From positions 1 to 53,750 of the forward strand of contig JAIETR010000018.1 in assembly GCA_019745075.1 (NCBI GenBank): a stretch of DNA of 53,750 nucleotides, in the 5' to 3' direction. Under the pieces are notes generated by a model. That model was not told where the DNA came from, did no database searches, and saw only the letters and a list, made by a program, of their open reading frames with translations. The position numbers were made by a program, and so were the translations under genes. This DNA comes from Qipengyuania sp. (lineage in GTDB: Bacteria; Pseudomonadota; Alphaproteobacteria; Sphingomonadales; Sphingomonadaceae). Positions 24,325 to 35,611 of the stretch are shown piece after piece (within the stretch, counting starts at the first letter, position 1; the number at the start of each line of letters is the position of its first letter).

Positions 24325-25173
24325 TCACGCCGCCTGCTTCGGCGCCAGGTAATCGAGCACCGTCGCCAGCGTGTCCTTCAGCTCCTTACGCGGCACCACC
24401 ATGTCCACCATGCCGTGCTTGTGGAGATACTCCGCGCGCTGGAAACCTTCGGGGAGCTGCTCGCGGATGGTGTCCTGGATCACCCGCTGGCCGGCGAAGC
24501 CGATCAGCGCGCCCGGCTCGGCGATGTGGATGTCGCCCAGCATGGCGTAGCTGGCGGTGACGCCGCCGGTGGTGGGATCGCTCAGGATCACGATATAGGG
24601 CAGCCCTGCGGCTTTGAGCCGGCGTGTCATCACCGTCGCCTTGGGCATCTGCATCAGGCTGAGGATGCCCTCCTGCATGCGCGCGCCGCCGGCGGCGGTG
24701 ACCACGACATAGGGCGCCGCGATCCGCAGCGCATGCTCGGCGCCCTCGCAGAAGGCGGTGCCCACGGCCATGCCCATGCTCCCGCCCATGAAGCCGAAGT
24801 CCTGAACACCGACCACGGCCTCGAGCCCGTCGATCGTGCCATGCGCGACGGTGAAGGCATCGAGATGGCTGTTCTTGGCGCGCGCCTGCTTCAGGCGCTC
24901 GGTGTACTTCTTGGTGTCGCGGAACTTGAGCGGGTCTTCCTTCACCTCGGGCGAGGGGAGGATCGAGTATCCCGCATCGAGCAGCAGGTCGAGCCGCGCG
25001 TCGGCCGAGAGCCGCCCGTGATGCTCGCAGCGCGGGCAAACATCGAGGTTGTCGCGATATTCCCGCGCGAAGATCATCTCCAGGCAGCTCGGGCACTTGA
25101 TCCACAGCGTGTCGTCGGTGGACCGCTTGGGGACGAAGGGCAGCGAATTGCGAACGCGGGTGAACCAGTTCAT
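24325..25173 (-). CDS. accD: acetyl-CoA carboxylase carboxyltransferase subunit beta
   Basis: A 282-residue protein of normal length. It has a four-cysteine zinc ribbon (C27, C30, C46, C49), then the crotonase-like carboxyltransferase core with [38 protein letters not shown] and [20 protein letters not shown]. With AccA it moves the carboxyl group from biotin to acetyl-CoA in the first step of fatty-acid synthesis. It sits between trpA and folC, the conserved alphaproteobacterial order, separated from trpA by R2 repeats and from folC by R3. Confidence 0.96.
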   Translation of the reverse strand: MNWFTRVRNSLPFVPKRSTDDTLWIKCPSCLEMIFAREYRDNLDVCPRCEHHGRLSADARLDLLLDAGYSILPSPEVKEDPLKFRDTKKYTERLKQARAKNSHLDAFTVAHGTIDGLEAVVGVQDFGFMGGSMGMAVGTAFCEGAEHALRIAAPYVVVTAAGGARMQEGILSLMQMPKATVMTRRLKAAGLPYIVILSDPTTGGVTASYAMLGDIHIAEPGALIGFAGQRVIQDTIREQLPEGFQRAEYLHKHGMVDMVVPRKELKDTLATVLDYLAPKQAA

Positions 25174-25248
25174 GCGGCGGCCTATAAGCGGGTTGCTGGC
25201 GCTGACAAAGCCCCCTCGGCAATGCCCCCGACGGACAACATCACCATC

Positions 25249-25338
25249 TCCGTTCGTATCGAGCGCAGGCCGAAGGCCGTAGTCGAGATACGCATCCGGA
25301 GCCGCGAGAGTGTCTCGACTTCGCTCGACACGAACGGG
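25249..25338. repeat. R2 repeat pair between trpA and accD
   Basis: Inverted R2 copies: a longer form at about 25249-25290 with an extra GCAGGCCGAAGGCC hairpin inside, and a simple form at 25311-25338. Together they fill most of the 176-base gap between trpA and accD. The two genes may therefore not share one uninterrupted message. Confidence 0.75.
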
Positions 25339-25349
25339 ATTGGGGGTTC

Positions 25350-26135
25350 TTAACGACGGGCGGGGGTACTCACAGCATTGGCAAGGTTTTCGGTGAGTTC
25401 ACGGAGGTGGCGCGGGGCGTCCTGACCGTGCTCGCCGACCAGTTCGACCAGCGCGGAGCCGACCACTACGCCATCGGCATGTTTAGCGATTTCAGCGGCT
25501 TGCTCGGGAGTCCTCACACCGAATCCCACCGCGACGGGCAGGTCTGTGGCCGCCTTGAGCCTGGCAACCGCTTCGGCGATGTGGGCGGTGGCGGCCTGCT
25601 GCTTGCCGGTGATGCCCGCCACCGAGACGTAGTAGAGGAACCCCGCCGACCCTTCGAGCACCTGCGGCAGGCGCCCCGCATCGGTGGTCGGAGTGGCGAG
25701 GCGGATCGGCGCGATGCCCTTGGCGCGCAGCTGCGGGCCGAGCGCATCGTCCTCCTCGGGCGGAATATCGACGCAGATCACGCCGTCGACACCCGCCCCG
25801 GCGCACTGGTCCGCAAACCATTCCGCCCCGCGCCGCACCATCGGATTGGCATAGCCCATTAGCACCAGCGGCACCTCCGGGTGGCGTACGCGAAACGCGG
25901 CGGCGATGGCGAACACCTCGGCGGTGCTCGTTCCCGCGCCGAGCGAGCGGATATTCGCCGCCTGGATCGCGGGCCCGTCGGCCATCGGATCGGTGAACGG
26001 CATCCCCAGCTCGATCACATCCGCGCCCCCCGCGACCAGCGCATCGAGATTGGCCGCGGTGTCCCCATCGCCCGCGGTGAGGAAGCACACGAGCGCCGGG
26101 CGGCCGCGCGGGAAAGCGGCGGCGAAACGCGTCAC
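25350..26135 (-). CDS. trpA: tryptophan synthase alpha chain
   Basis: A 261-residue TIM-barrel enzyme with catalytic Glu and Asp in [19 protein letters not shown], then [26 protein letters not shown] and [11 protein letters not shown]. It releases indole from indole-3-glycerol phosphate for the beta chain. Its N-terminus, [20 protein letters not shown], is shorter than the usual MTR-x8-RPALV form. The ATG overlaps the stop of a small inserted gene as ATGA. A diverged second copy of its 5' coding end lies at 26413-26491, next to trpB, so the present 5' end may have been replaced when the small gene entered. Confidence 0.95.
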   Translation of the reverse strand: MTRFAAAFPRGRPALVCFLTAGDGDTAANLDALVAGGADVIELGMPFTDPMADGPAIQAANIRSLGAGTSTAEVFAIAAAFRVRHPEVPLVLMGYANPMVRRGAEWFADQCAGAGVDGVICVDIPPEEDDALGPQLRAKGIAPIRLATPTTDAGRLPQVLEGSAGFLYYVSVAGITGKQQAATAHIAEAVARLKAATDLPVAVGFGVRTPEQAAEIAKHADGVVVGSALVELVGEHGQDAPRHLRELTENLANAVSTPARR

Positions 26136-26374
26136 TTGATCGAAATGAGCGTGCCGATGATCGTCGTGGCAAGAGCGATCAGTCCCGACATCAGAACTCC
26201 GAAGCGAACGAGCTGTCTATTCAAGGCAGCTTCGATCTTCAGGTCGAACGCCTCAATCGTTACCAGATCGGTTTTGCTCAAGCCGATCTCGCTAGCGATA
26301 GCCTCGGCATGCCGGCGTTCGAGACCGGCGGCCTCGAGCCGTTTGGTCGTTTCGAGAGGATTAAACGCGTTCAT
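26132..26374 (-). CDS. small coiled-coil/membrane protein, DUF1640-like, inserted in trpB-trpA
   Basis: An 80-residue protein from ATG 26374: MNAFNPLETTKRLEAAGLER followed by RHAEAIASEIGLSKTDLVTI, a helical coiled-coil-like region, and one C-terminal membrane helix (GVLMSGLIALATTIIGTLIS). The design (helical head, single tail anchor) is that of the CCDC90/DUF1640 family, of unknown bacterial function. Its base composition is visibly lower in G+C than the trp genes on either side. With the trpA fragment at its left boundary, that suggests acquisition by transfer. It is translationally coupled to trpA by the ATGA overlap. Confidence 0.75.
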   Translation of the reverse strand: MNAFNPLETTKRLEAAGLERRHAEAIASEIGLSKTDLVTIEAFDLKIEAALNRQLVRFGVLMSGLIALATTIIGTLISIK

Positions 26375-26412
26375 CGGCCTCAATCATAGCTGGATTATGG
26401 ATTCTGTCCATC

Positions 26413-26491
26413 TCGCGACCGCCCCGGTGTCCCCACGCGGCGGCAAGGAAGCGGACGAGGGCCGGGTGGCCGCGCGAGAAGGCGGCGGCGA
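26413..26491 (-). pseudogene. displaced fragment of the trpA 5' end
   Basis: Read on the minus strand this stretch encodes LAAAFSRGHPALVRFLAAA and then WGHRGG, matching [20 protein letters not shown] of trpA, with a frame disturbance after about 20 codons. At base level, 26429-26491 matches trpA around 26061-26126 at roughly 80-85 % by my hand alignment, with a small gap. It sits just where trpA would begin if it followed trpB directly. The likeliest reading is the old trpA start, cut off by insertion of DNA carrying the small gene and a replacement trpA 5' end. Confidence 0.7.
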
Positions 26492-26498
26492 GGGGGCT

Positions 26499-26532
26499 AA
26501 AAAAGCCCTCGCCCCTGAAGGGGAGAGGGCTT
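26499..26532 (-). terminator. intrinsic terminator after trpB (R3-derived)
   Basis: On the minus strand, AGCCCTC-T-CCCC, loop TTCA, GGGG-C-GAGGGCT is followed directly by TTTTTT, an almost ideal rho-independent terminator. The stem core is R3 (CCCCTTCAGGGG). It stands 12 bases beyond the trpB stop, so it would separate trpB from the small gene and trpA. Confidence 0.75.
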
Positions 26533-26543
26533 GCATCCGGCCT

Positions 26544-27758
<1,215 letters not shown>

Positions 27759-27770
27759 CCACTCCCCATG

Positions 27771-27876
27771 CCGTTCGCCTCGAGCGAAGTCGAGAGGCCA
27801 GCGCGCAGTGTCTCGACGTAGTTTATCCTGAGCGGCTGCTGCAAGCAGCAAGCCGAAGGGCTCGACACGAACGGGG
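27771..27876. repeat. R2 repeat pair between trpF and trpB
   Basis: Inverted R2 copies: a short form at about 27771-27794 and a long form at about 27809-27876. The long form contains GCTGCTGCAAGCAGC, a further hairpin, and ends in the CTCGACACGAACGG arm. It occupies nearly all the gap between trpF and trpB. Confidence 0.75.
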
Positions 27877-27881
27877 CTGAG

Positions 27882-28517
27882 TTATGCCACGCGCACCGCC
27901 TCGCAAAACTTGCGGATCAGATCGACGCTCTTCTCGCCCGGTGCGGTTTCAAGGCCGCTGGAGGCATCGACGAGCGGCGCCTTGGTGCGCAAAATCGCCT
28001 CCCCGACATTGTCCGGCGTCAAACCACCCGCCAGCGCCCAGGGCATGAACGGGTGCCAGCCTTCGAGCAGGTCCCACTGGGCGACCACGCCATTCCCGCC
28101 CGGCAGAGCTTTCGCCGGCGCATCGAACAGCAACCGGTCGCATTTGCCTTCGAAAGCGCGCGCGCGCTCAAGCGTGCCCGCGTCCTTGAGCCCGAAGCTG
28201 CGCCAGCACTCGACCTTGACCGTCTGGCGCACCAACGCGACCCATTCGGCTGTCTCGCTACCGTGGAACTGGATCGCATCGGGGCGGATTACGTCATAGG
28301 CGCGCGCCAGCTGCTCGGGCTGCATCGCCACCGTCACCAGCACCAGCTTCACGGATTCGGGCACGCGGCGGCGCAGCTTCGCGGCCTCCTCCAAAGGCAG
28401 ATGGCGCGGGCTCTTTTCGTAATGCACGAAGCCGACATGCGTCGCGCCGGAGTCGATGGCGGCATCGAGCGTCTCGGGCGTCGAGAGCCCGCAAATCTTG
28501 ATCTGGGTATCGGTCAT
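27882..28517 (-). CDS. trpF: phosphoribosylanthranilate isomerase
   Basis: A 211-residue TIM barrel: KICGLSTPETLDAAIDSGAT with catalytic Cys, VGFVHYEKSPRHLP, PDAIQFHGSET, LLFDAPAK, and phosphate-binding WALAGGLTPDNVGEAI and VDASSGLE. The catalytic Asp is in LLFDA. It isomerises phosphoribosylanthranilate in tryptophan synthesis. It heads the trpF-trpB block and is followed by an R2 repeat pair, so coupling to trpB is loose. Confidence 0.95.
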   Translation of the reverse strand: MTDTQIKICGLSTPETLDAAIDSGATHVGFVHYEKSPRHLPLEEAAKLRRRVPESVKLVLVTVAMQPEQLARAYDVIRPDAIQFHGSETAEWVALVRQTVKVECWRSFGLKDAGTLERARAFEGKCDRLLFDAPAKALPGGNGVVAQWDLLEGWHPFMPWALAGGLTPDNVGEAILRTKAPLVDASSGLETAPGEKSVDLIRKFCEAVRVA

Positions 28518-28535
28518 CGCCGCGCGCCTTAGCCG

Positions 28536-29042
28536 TCAGGCGAGCGGCTTGGCCAGCACGGTCATGAAATAGGGCGGATCGAGCGGCACCGGGAAGGGCC
28601 GCCGCTCGCCCGTGACGGCCCAGCCGCGGCGTTCATAGTAGGCGATCAGCTCGCGCCTTTGCTCGATCACGGTCATCTCGATGGTGCGGCAGAGAAAGGC
28701 CTTGCGGGCATGGTCCTCGGCCGCGGCCAGCAGCTGACGCCCCAAGCGCTCGCCCTGCCGCGTCGGCTCGATGCAGAGCAGGCCGAGGTAAGCCAGCCCA
28801 TTGCCCTTGTCGGCGACATTTACGCAGCCGAGCGGCCTGTCGCGCTCGAACAGCGCGAGCAGAACCTGCGCCGGGTCCGCCAGAATGCCCAGCAAGGCCG
28901 CAAGGTCGGTCCGCTGGTCGGACAGCAGATCGGCTTCATGCGACCAGCCCAGCCGTGCGCTCTCGCCGCGATAGGCGCGTTCGATCACCGCATGAAGTGG
29001 GAGGAGGTCGGCCGGGTCGGCCAGCCTGATTTCCGCGTCCAT
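28536..29042 (-). CDS. GNAT family N-acetyltransferase
   Basis: A 168-residue GNAT protein. IRLADPADLLPLHAVIERAY starts the fold, LAYLGLLCIEPTRQGERLGR with QLLAAAEDHA forms the acetyl-CoA pyrophosphate loop (R-x-x-G-x-G/R type), and YYERRGWAVTGE is motif B. The acceptor is unknown. It lies between pyrF and trpF with gaps of 3 and 18 bases, so it is probably cotranscribed with both. Confidence 0.88.
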   Translation of the reverse strand: MDAEIRLADPADLLPLHAVIERAYRGESARLGWSHEADLLSDQRTDLAALLGILADPAQVLLALFERDRPLGCVNVADKGNGLAYLGLLCIEPTRQGERLGRQLLAAAEDHARKAFLCRTIEMTVIEQRRELIAYYERRGWAVTGERRPFPVPLDPPYFMTVLAKPLA

Positions 29043-29045
29043 CGC

Positions 29046-29720
29046 CTAAAGCGTCGCCTCGATCGCGCGTGCGGCCGCGAGCGGGTCCTCCGCGCGCGTG
29101 ATCGGCCGACCGATCACCAGCACGCTGGCGCCATCGTCGCGCGCCTTGCGCGGAGTGACGACCCGCTTTTGATCGCCCGCGTCGCCGCCCGCGGGGCGCA
29201 GGCCGGGGACGACATGGAAGCCCTCCTTCCAGCGCTCGTGCACCCCCTTGACCTCCTTGCCCGAACACACGATTCCGTCGAGCCCGGCTTCGCGCGCCAG
29301 GTCGGCCAGCCGCATCACCTGCTCGTGCGCGGAACCCTCCACGCCGGTGCGCGCCAGGTCGCGGTCATCCATGCTGGTGAGCATGGTGACGGCGATGACC
29401 TTGGTGTTGCCGCCCGCGGCGGCCTTGGCGTCCTCCATCATCGCCCGCCCGCCGCTGGCGTGGACGGTGACGATGGCCGGCTCGAGGACGTGGATCGCCT
29501 GCATCGCGCGGGCAACGGTGTTGGGGATGTCGTAGAGTTTCAGGTCGAGGAATACGGGCAAGCCGAGCGACGACACCATGTGCACGCCATGCGCGCCGTG
29601 GGCGCAGAAGAATTCGAGCCCCAGCTTGACCCCGCCGATATGCGCCTTGACCTTCGCCGCCATCTCCTTGGCCTCGCGCAACTGAGGAAGATCCAGCGCG
29701 AGGTAAATCGGGTTGCTCAC
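29046..29720 (-). CDS. pyrF: orotidine 5'-phosphate decarboxylase
   Basis: A 224-residue TIM barrel with IYLALDLPQLREAKEMA, VKLGLEFF, the catalytic Lys-Asp array LDLKLYDIPNTVARA, VTVHASGG and a C-terminal VIGRPITRAEDPLAA that binds phosphate. It makes UMP from OMP. The GTG at 29718-29720 gives the family N-terminus and overlaps the stop of the lapA-like gene (GTGA), so translation is coupled. Confidence 0.95.
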   Translation of the reverse strand: MSNPIYLALDLPQLREAKEMAAKVKAHIGGVKLGLEFFCAHGAHGVHMVSSLGLPVFLDLKLYDIPNTVARAMQAIHVLEPAIVTVHASGGRAMMEDAKAAAGGNTKVIAVTMLTSMDDRDLARTGVEGSAHEQVMRLADLAREAGLDGIVCSGKEVKGVHERWKEGFHVVPGLRPAGGDAGDQKRVVTPRKARDDGASVLVIGRPITRAEDPLAAARAIEATL

Positions 29721-30040
29721 GGCAGCGGCCTGTCCACATCTGGCGGGGGCGGCGAGGGCGGCGGGGGCGGGCTGGTGTCCAGTGGTCGGGCCGAGGCGGT
29801 GCCACGCGCGGCGTTCTCGAGATGGCTGATGCGCCGGTTGAGCCGCCAGCGGGTGCCGCGGTGGATCAGCCAGGTGGGGACCAGACCCAGCAGGAAGGCC
29901 ACGATGACCAGCGCCGGTATCTTGGTTTCGAGCACGAGATTGGTCCAGATCTGCACTTCGACCGGCTTCCAGTTGAAGGCCGTGAAAATCAGCAGCGCGG
30001 CCAGGATCAGCACCCAGAACAGCATTCGGACGAATTGCAT
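29717..30040 (-). CDS. LapA/DUF1049 family membrane protein
   Basis: A 107-residue protein with two membrane helices (MLFWVLILAALLIFTAFNW and IPALVIVAFLLGLVPTWLIH), then a basic, Pro-rich cytoplasmic tail (LDTSPPPPPSPPPP). This is the LapA/YciS type that in E. coli works with LapB in control of lipopolysaccharide synthesis. In many alphaproteobacteria it follows rpsA and ihfB (family knowledge); here purB precedes it, rpsA is 14 kb away and no ihfB is seen. It is coupled to pyrF. Confidence 0.85.
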   Translation of the reverse strand: MQFVRMLFWVLILAALLIFTAFNWKPVEVQIWTNLVLETKIPALVIVAFLLGLVPTWLIHRGTRWRLNRRISHLENAARGTASARPLDTSPPPPPSPPPPDVDRPLP

Positions 30041-30105
30041 GGGCCGGTGTCCCTTTTTTACCCCTGCGCGACGGCGCCCTTGCTACCCATCCGGGACCGA
30101 GGCGT

Positions 30106-31416
<1,311 letters not shown>

Positions 31417-31496
31417 TGGGGGGCTCCTGGTGGGGCGGGTTTCGGCCGCGGCGCTATGGATCGGCAGCGGGAAAGGCAAGTGGACGATGCACTGGC

Positions 31497-31602
31497 CCCC
31501 TCCGTCAGCGCTTCGCGCTGCCACCTCCCCCAGAGGGGGAGTTTCTCCAGAGTCTCCCCCTCTGGGGGAGGTGGCGCGCGCCGCAGGCGCGTGACGGAGG
31601 GG
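31497..31602. repeat. R3-like long inverted repeat between radC and purB
   Basis: Outer arms CCCCCTCCGTCAGCGC and its near-complement at the right end, an inner pair CCACCTCCCCCAGAGGGGG / CCCCCTCTGGGGGAGGTGG, plus GCGCTTCGCGC and GCGCCGCAGGCGC hairpins. The unit is about 105 bases, nested and symmetrical, in the gap between two minus-strand genes. Apart from it, the 188-base gap (31417-31604) holds only the upstream region of purB. Confidence 0.75.
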
Positions 31603-31604
31603 GC

Positions 31605-32339
31605 TTAGATCAACCCTTTGGCGCGCAGGCTGACGTGCGAATCGCCCCCGATGATGACGTGATCGTGGACCACGATGCCGAGGTGCCGCCCGGCCTCGGC
31701 GATGCGGGTGGTGATGGCGATGTCGGCGCGGCTCGGCTCGGGGCTGCCGCTGGGGTGGTTGTGGACCAGGATCAGCGCGGTGGCGCCGATATCGAGCCCC
31801 TTGCGGATAACCTCGCGAGGGTAGATCGCGCCTTCGTCGATGGTGCCGTCGTGCACCACCTGATCGGAGATGAGCCGGTTCTGCGAATTGAGATAGAGCA
31901 CGCGGATGCGCTCGTGGTTGAGGTTGGCCATGTCGATCGCGAGGTAGTCGAGCAGCGCCTGCCAGCTTCCCAGCACCGGCTGGTTCTTGACCTTGCCCTG
32001 CGCCATCCGCCGCGCCGCCAGCCCCACGCTCTTGAGCGCCGCCGCGCCCGCTTCGCCCACGCCCTTGACCTCCTGTAGCGCCGCCGGGTCGGCGTCGAGC
32101 ACCGCGGCGAAGGAGCCGAAGCGGGCGATCAGCGCCTTCGCGGCGGGCTTGGTGTCGCCCTGGCGCACCCCGGCGAAGAGCAGGAACTCGAGCAGCTCGT
32201 AGTCGGCCAGCGCCTCCGCGCCGCCCGTCAGCAGGCGTTCCCGCAGCCGTGCGCGGTGACCGGCGCCGCCATGCTTCCCAGCGCTGTCCCCGCTATCCGG
32301 CAACCATATCCCCCGATGGGCGTTTCGCGCTTGACGCAT
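31605..32339 (-). CDS. radC: RadC family JAB-domain protein
   Basis: A 244-residue protein. Helix-hairpin-helix-like N-terminus: GHRARLRERLLTGGAEALAD, then YELLEFLLFAGVRQGDTKP and LQEVKGVGEAGAAALKSVG. The C-terminal JAMM domain has the metal site LILVHNHPSGSPEPSRADI, including the two His and the Asp, with a Glu upstream. Despite the name, a role in DNA repair is not established. It is divergent from the ydbH-like gene 36 bases away, so both promoters must share a very short region. Confidence 0.92.
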   Translation of the reverse strand: MRQARNAHRGIWLPDSGDSAGKHGGAGHRARLRERLLTGGAEALADYELLEFLLFAGVRQGDTKPAAKALIARFGSFAAVLDADPAALQEVKGVGEAGAAALKSVGLAARRMAQGKVKNQPVLGSWQALLDYLAIDMANLNHERIRVLYLNSQNRLISDQVVHDGTIDEGAIYPREVIRKGLDIGATALILVHNHPSGSPEPSRADIAITTRIAEAGRHLGIVVHDHVIIGGDSHVSLRAKGLI

Positions 32340-32374
32340 TGCCTTCCAAGGGGTCGGCGCGCAAGCGGAGATGG

Positions 32375-35300
32375 ATGACCGGGCCTGACTTCGATAGCGA
32401 ACCGGGCGTGGTGCTGGTCGGGCGGCCGCGCTGGCGGCGCAAGCGCGTGCTGGCCCCCGCGGGGATCGTGACCCTGCTGGTGCTCGCGCTCGGCGCCGCC
32501 TGGCTCTCGCGCGAGCGCATCGCCGGCAATATCATCGAAGGCCAGCTCGAGGCTTACGACATTCCCGCCACCTACCGGATCGAGCGGATCGGCGGGCGGC
32601 GGCAGATCGTCCGCGACGTGGTGGTCGGCGATCCGGCGCGGCCCGACCTCACGGTCGAGCGGGCCGAGGTGCGGATCGTCTATCGGCTCGGCGCGCCGCG
32701 CATCGAGCGGATCACGCTGGTCAATCCCCGCCTCTACGGCCGCCTCGTCGATGGCCGGGTCAGCTTCGGCAGCCTCGACCGGCTGATCTACCGCGACACC
32801 GGCAAGCCGCCCGGCCTGCCCGAGCTCGATCTCGCGATCCGGGACGGCCGCGCGCTGATTCGCACACCCTATGGACCCGTCGGCGCCAAGCTCGAGGGCG
32901 CGGGGCCGATCTCCGACGGCTTCGCCGGCACGCTGGCGGTCGCTGCCCCGGCGCTGGCGGCGAGCGATTGCGTGGCGCGGCGGACCAGCCTCTTCGGCCG
33001 AGTCACCACCAGCGCCGGCAAGCCCAGTTTCAGCGGGCCGCTGCGCCTGGCGGAACTGTCCTGTCCGGGCACGCGGTTCGAGACAAGCCGGATCGACGCG
33101 GATCTCGAACTGACCGGCGACGAGCGCCTGGCCGCGGTCGAGGGGCGCATCGGGCTCGCGACCGGCCCGGTGCGTTACGCCGCTTACGGCGCCGCCGGCG
33201 CGGAGCTGACGTTGCGCGGCAACTGGAAGGACGACTTGCTCGACGAGCGCCACACGGTGGCCCTGCGGGGGCTCGCGACGCCTCAGGTCAATGCCGCCCT
33301 GCTGACGCTCGAGGGCTCGCTCCGCGCCAGCAAGGGTCTCGCGCGCATCGACCTGCGCAGCGACGTCGAAGGCAATGGGCTGCGTCCCGGCCCCGCGTTG
33401 CGGGGCGCGATCGACCGGCTCGCGCGCGCGGGCGAGGGCACGCTGGTCGCGCCCCTGGCGCGCCGCTTCGCGAACGCGCTGGCGCGACAGGCGCGGGGAA
33501 GTTCGTTTTCCGCGGACCTTGCGGTCCGCCGCCAGGAGGGGGTGACCAGCGTGATGGTGCCGCGCGCCGAGATGCTCGGCGGGGGCGGGGGCAGGGTGCT
33601 CGCGCTCTCGCGCGTCGAGGCGAGCTTTGGCGGCGCGGCGCCGCCTCGGCTTGCCGGCAATATCGTCACCGGCGGGCCGGACATGCCCGAGATCGCCGGG
33701 CGCATGGAGCGCAGTGCGGCGAGTGGCGCCGTGTTCCGCCTCGCGATGCAGCCCTATCGCGCCGGCGCCGCCTCGCTGGCAGTTCCGCAGATGAGCGTGG
33801 TGCAGGGGCGCGACGGGGCGATCGGCTTCGCGGGCAGGGTGCTGGCGAGCGGGCCGCTGCCAGGGGGCACCGCGCGGGGTCTGGCGCTGCCCGTCAGCGG
33901 CCGTTGGACGCCGGGCGGCGCGCTGAGCGTCTGGCGCGAGTGCGTCGATGCCCGCTTCGAGCGGCTGGAGCTCGCCAATCTGACGCTCGAGCGGCGCGGC
34001 ATCACCCTGTGCCCGCCGCCGGGCCGCGCCATCGTCGAAAGCGGGCGCGGACGATACGGGGGCGGCCTCCGGATCGCGGCGGGCGCGCCGCGGCTCGATC
34101 TTGCCGGCTCGCTGGGCAGGACTCCGATCCGCATGTCCAGCGGGCCCGTCGGCTTCGCATATCCCGGCGTGATGACGGCGCGCGGCATCGCCATCGCGCT
34201 CGGCCCGGCGGCGACCGCCAGCCGCTTCACCATTTCCAATCTGCAAGCGCGCCTGGGCGGGCGCGACATTGCCGGCAGCTTCGAGGGCGCCGACGTGCGG
34301 CTCAACGCGGTGCCTCTCGACCTGCGCGATGCTTCGGGAACCTGGCGTTACGCCGGCGGTGCCCTGACGCTCGCCGGGGGCGATTTCCGCCTCGTCGACC
34401 GCAGCGCCGACGCCCGCTTCGAGCCGCTCCTCGCGCGCGGCGGCTCGCTGACCCTCCGCGACAACCTCATCACCGCCGAGGCGCTGCTGCGCAATCCGGC
34501 GACCGACCGCGTGGTGACCGAAGTCGATCTGGTCCACAATCTGGCGACCGCGCGCGGCTACGCCGACCTCGCTGTGCCCGGGGTGCTGTTCGATGGCCGG
34601 CTCCAGCCCGAGGCACTGTCGCGGCGCGCGCTCGGGGTGATCGCCAATGCGCGCGGCACCATCACTGGAACGGGCCGGATCGACTGGGATGCCGGCGGCG
34701 TCACCAGCACCGGCGCGTTCTCGACCGGGAATCTCGATTTCGCCGCCGCCTTCGGGCCGGTGAAGGGCGCGCGCGGGACGGTGCGCTTCACCGACCTGAT
34801 CGGCCTCACCACCGCCCCCGGACAGACGCTCCAGGTCGTCTCGGTCAATCCCGGCATCGAGGTGACAGACGGCGCGTTCACCTTCCAGCTGCGCGGCGGA
34901 AGGTTGCTCGCGGTCGAGAGCGGGAGCTGGCCGTTCATGGGCGGACGGCTGATCCTGAAGGCGGTCGACCTCAATTTCGGCGTTCAGGAAGCCCGCCGCT
35001 ACGTGTTCGAAATCGTCGGCCTCGACGCGGCGGCCTTCGTCGCCCGTTTCCAGCTCCCCAATATCTCCGCTACCGGCCGCTTCGACGGCACCGTGCCGAT
35101 CGTGTTCGACGAGAACGGCAATGGCCGGATCGAGGGCGGGTTGCTGACTTCGCGCCCGCCCGGCGGCAATGTCAGCTATGTCGGCGACCTCACCTACAAG
35201 GACCTCTCGCCGATCGCGAACTTTGCCTTCGACGCGCTGCGCAGCCTCGATTACGAGCGCATGACCATCGCCATGAACGGCTCGCTGACCGGCGAGATCG

Positions 35301-35599
35301 TCACCAACGTCAACATCGGGCAGGTCAGGCAGGGGGCGGGCGCGCGGCGCAATTTCATCACCCGCGCGCTCGCCAACCTGCCGATCGAGTTCCACATCAA
35401 CATCCGCGCGCCGTTCTACCAGCTCATCACCAGCTTCAAGTCGTTGCGCGATCCCGCGGCGGTGCGCGATCCGCGCGATCTCGGCCTGCTGTCCGACGAC
35501 GGCACCCGCTTCCTCAAGCCCGAGGTGCGCGGCGAGGACGTGCCCGAAAAGGTCGAGCCCGAAGACATTATTCCCGGCAAACAGCCCGTTCAGAACTAG
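32375..35599 (+). CDS. ydbH: YdbH family AsmA-like intermembrane phospholipid-transport protein
   Basis: A 1074-residue protein with one N-terminal membrane helix (RVLAPAGIVTLLVLALGAAW) and a very long beta-rich periplasmic part typical of AsmA-like bridge proteins. Repeated short strands such as PRIERITLVNPRLYGRLVDG and GRTPIRMSSGPVGFAYPG run throughout, and the end has FDGTVPIVFDENGNGRIEGG with YVGDLTYKDLSPIANFAFDA, the YdbH signature. In E. coli YdbH joins the outer-membrane lipoprotein YnbE to carry phospholipid across the periplasm, with YdbL modulating the assembly. The ynbE and ydbL homologues follow at once. The ATG at 32375 is preferred; an earlier frame start has no match. Confidence 0.88.
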   Translation: MTGPDFDSEPGVVLVGRPRWRRKRVLAPAGIVTLLVLALGAAWLSRERIAGNIIEGQLEAYDIPATYRIERIGGRRQIVRDVVVGDPARPDLTVERAEVRIVYRLGAPRIERITLVNPRLYGRLVDGRVSFGSLDRLIYRDTGKPPGLPELDLAIRDGRALIRTPYGPVGAKLEGAGPISDGFAGTLAVAAPALAASDCVARRTSLFGRVTTSAGKPSFSGPLRLAELSCPGTRFETSRIDADLELTGDERLAAVEGRIGLATGPVRYAAYGAAGAELTLRGNWKDDLLDERHTVALRGLATPQVNAALLTLEGSLRASKGLARIDLRSDVEGNGLRPGPALRGAIDRLARAGEGTLVAPLARRFANALARQARGSSFSADLAVRRQEGVTSVMVPRAEMLGGGGGRVLALSRVEASFGGAAPPRLAGNIVTGGPDMPEIAGRMERSAASGAVFRLAMQPYRAGAASLAVPQMSVVQGRDGAIGFAGRVLASGPLPGGTARGLALPVSGRWTPGGALSVWRECVDARFERLELANLTLERRGITLCPPPGRAIVESGRGRYGGGLRIAAGAPRLDLAGSLGRTPIRMSSGPVGFAYPGVMTARGIAIALGPAATASRFTISNLQARLGGRDIAGSFEGADVRLNAVPLDLRDASGTWRYAGGALTLAGGDFRLVDRSADARFEPLLARGGSLTLRDNLITAEALLRNPATDRVVTEVDLVHNLATARGYADLAVPGVLFDGRLQPEALSRRALGVIANARGTITGTGRIDWDAGGVTSTGAFSTGNLDFAAAFGPVKGARGTVRFTDLIGLTTAPGQTLQVVSVNPGIEVTDGAFTFQLRGGRLLAVESGSWPFMGGRLILKAVDLNFGVQEARRYVFEIVGLDAAAFVARFQLPNISATGRFDGTVPIVFDENGNGRIEGGLLTSRPPGGNVSYVGDLTYKDLSPIANFAFDALRSLDYERMTIAMNGSLTGEIVTNVNIGQVRQGAGARRNFITRALANLPIEFHINIRAPFYQLITSFKSLRDPAAVRDPRDLGLLSDDGTRFLKPEVRGEDVPEKVEPEDIIPGKQPVQN

Positions 35600-35611
35600 G
35601 AAAGCGAGGAA

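Noticed and set aside
32228..35395. Minus-strand open frame of over 1000 codons
   Set aside because: It is the antisense shadow of ydbH, which has the real motifs and operon partners.
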